Source: Candidatus Ectomicrobium neotermitis
Lineage (GTDB): Bacteria; Elusimicrobiota; Endomicrobiia; Endomicrobiales; Endomicrobiaceae
Direction: 5' to 3'
Assembly: GCA_031283745.1 (NCBI GenBank)
Contig: JAITBH010000144.1
Span: 1-6,091, forward strand
DNA length: 6,091 bases
Of the stretch, positions 5,693 through 6,091 are shown one piece after another. A model generated the notes under the pieces. It worked only from the letters and a program-made list of their open reading frames with translations. It did no database searches and was not told the DNA's origin. The first letter of the stretch is position 1, and every line of letters starts with the position of its first letter. Position numbers and translations under genes: made by a program.

Positions 5693-5698
5693 TTAAGA

Positions 5699-5735
5699 AT
5701 GCCGTTAACGACAGGGGTTAGTATTTAGGGAACTG
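5699..5735 (-). repeat. Inverted, internally deleted copy of repeat A
   Basis: Read on the minus strand this segment gives GTTCCCTAA, then CTAACC, then CTGTCGTTAA. This is the order seen in repeat A copy 1 and its right flank (GTTCCCTAA at 5513, CTAACC at 5549, TTGTCGTTAA at 5557-5566). The second hairpin, about 30 bp, is missing between them. It indicates that repeat A extends to about 5566 and has been rearranged. Confidence 0.5.
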
Positions 5736-5872
5736 CAACAACCACGACACAGCAACGACAACGACCAATGGCAAAAAAACCAACCTTCCGCATTTTTCAA
5801 ATTCCGCCCCGCAACCGCCCGTACCATTTCGTATTGTCCGTCCGCCATTTCATTATCCCGTAAATGACCACA

Positions 5873-5909
5873 CGGGAGGGTTTGAAACCCTCCCCTACAT
5901 TGGTCACCC
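5873..5909 (-). repeat. Interspersed repeat B, copy 2 (inverted)
   Basis: On the minus strand it reads GGGTGACC, then TGTAGG, then the same 21-nt palindrome (5874-5894) with arms GGGAGGGTTT and AAACCCTCCC. Only the spacer between GGGTGACC and TGTAGG differs from copy 1 (2 nt here, 6 nt there), and the trailing GC hairpin is absent. With copy 1 it forms a long inverted repeat with about 200 bp between the arms. Confidence 0.8.
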
Positions 5910-5933
5910 AAGTGCCGTGCCGTTCGCCGTGGT

Positions 5934-6004
5934 CGCCTGCCCGCCATTCTGTTCGGCGGGTTCACTAACCTGCCAAGGGGCAGGCAGGCAGGCCACTAAT
6001 CACT
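5934..6004. repeat. Interspersed repeat A, copy 2
   Basis: Direct copy of 5487-5557. The first hairpin is identical: CCCGCC (5940-5945), the same 9-nt loop ATTCTGTTC, then GGCGGG (5955-5960). The second hairpin differs in its loop: CCTGCC (5969-5974) can pair with GGCAGG at 5979-5984 over a 4-nt loop, followed by further CAGG units (CAGGCAGGCAGG, 5981-5992). Conservation of stems with a changed loop suggests that the RNA or DNA hairpin matters, or that both copies come from a larger genomic family. Confidence 0.85.
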
Positions 6005-6091
6005 GGCCGTCCGTCCGTCCCAAAACCCATCCAACAAATACCGTGTCCCCCCATCGCAGATCATTGTAACGATGACCGACCCGGCTGGAGC

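Larger units (their letters stand above)
5432..6091. other. Gene-free, GC-rich repeat mosaic upstream of metXW
   Basis: No coding region is supported here. Besides the listed A and B repeats it holds overlapping alternative hairpins at 5602-5625 (GGCGG with CCGCC, or TTCGGG with CCCGAA) and a 10-bp imperfect tandem (GTTCCCTTTT then GTTCCCCTTT, 5571-5590). The plus strand is C-rich, especially 5735-5770. At 6007-6020 there is a short CCGT/CGTC tandem. In 6021-6091 I see no gene, RNA or repeat. The open frame at 5705-5965 on the minus strand starts inside repeat A, crosses repeat B and the deleted A copy, lacks a binding site and resembles no protein family. Confidence 0.7.

Noticed and set aside
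5705..5965. Open reading frame of 86 codons on the minus strand in the repeat region
   Set aside because: It starts inside repeat A, crosses repeat B and the deleted A copy, has no ribosome binding site, is rich in Arg, Gly and Cys as expected from GC-rich repeats, and matches no family I know.
5487..6004. CRISPR array
   Set aside because: Only two full direct copies of a 71-bp element, about 450 bp apart, with no regular spacers and no cas gene.

Overview
The window is about 6.1 kb of bacterial DNA with AT-rich coding regions, strong AGGAGG-type ribosome binding sites, compact convergent gene pairs and hairpin-type terminators. It fits a low-GC, probably anaerobic bacterium. The 5'-truncated first gene is a B12-type radical SAM protein fused to a DUF2344 domain, an arrangement found in several anaerobic lineages (Clostridia, Elusimicrobiota and others). 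I cannot assign a taxon from this window.

Layout. (1) 1-843 (+): the last 280 residues of the radical SAM/DUF2344 fusion, whose upstream part lies outside the window. (2) 847-2352 (-): full-length altronate dehydratase (uxaA), ending 3 bp from the previous stop. Its only visible terminator lies inside the 3' end of the convergent gene. (3) 2353-2423: a 71-bp divergent control region. (4) 2424-2927 and 2942-3445 (+): a two-gene unit of a cytoplasmic cyclophilin-type peptidyl-prolyl isomerase and a DJ-1/PfpI-family protein. (5) 3471-3511: a 17-bp perfect-stem bidirectional terminator shared with the convergent operon. (6) 5223 down to 3536 (-): the methionine pair metX-metW, joined by a 4-nt ATGA overlap. 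MetX acylates homoserine, and metW is its usual partner gene. (7) 5224-5431 (-): a good promoter (TTGACT, 17 bp, TATAAT) followed by a leader of about 170 nt. The leader holds two successive hairpin-plus-T-tract structures, the second directly before the metX ribosome binding site. This looks like transcription attenuation, but it matches no riboswitch or T-box I recognise. (8) 5432-6091: no gene found. The base composition turns GC-rich, and the stretch is a mosaic of short hairpin-forming repeats in direct and inverted copies.

The genes do not form one pathway. Two units have clear logic: protein folding/protein quality (PPIase plus DJ-1) and methionine synthesis (metXW). uxaA, normally part of hexuronate/pectin sugar use, stands alone. 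The least explained parts are the metX leader and the repeat mosaic upstream of it.
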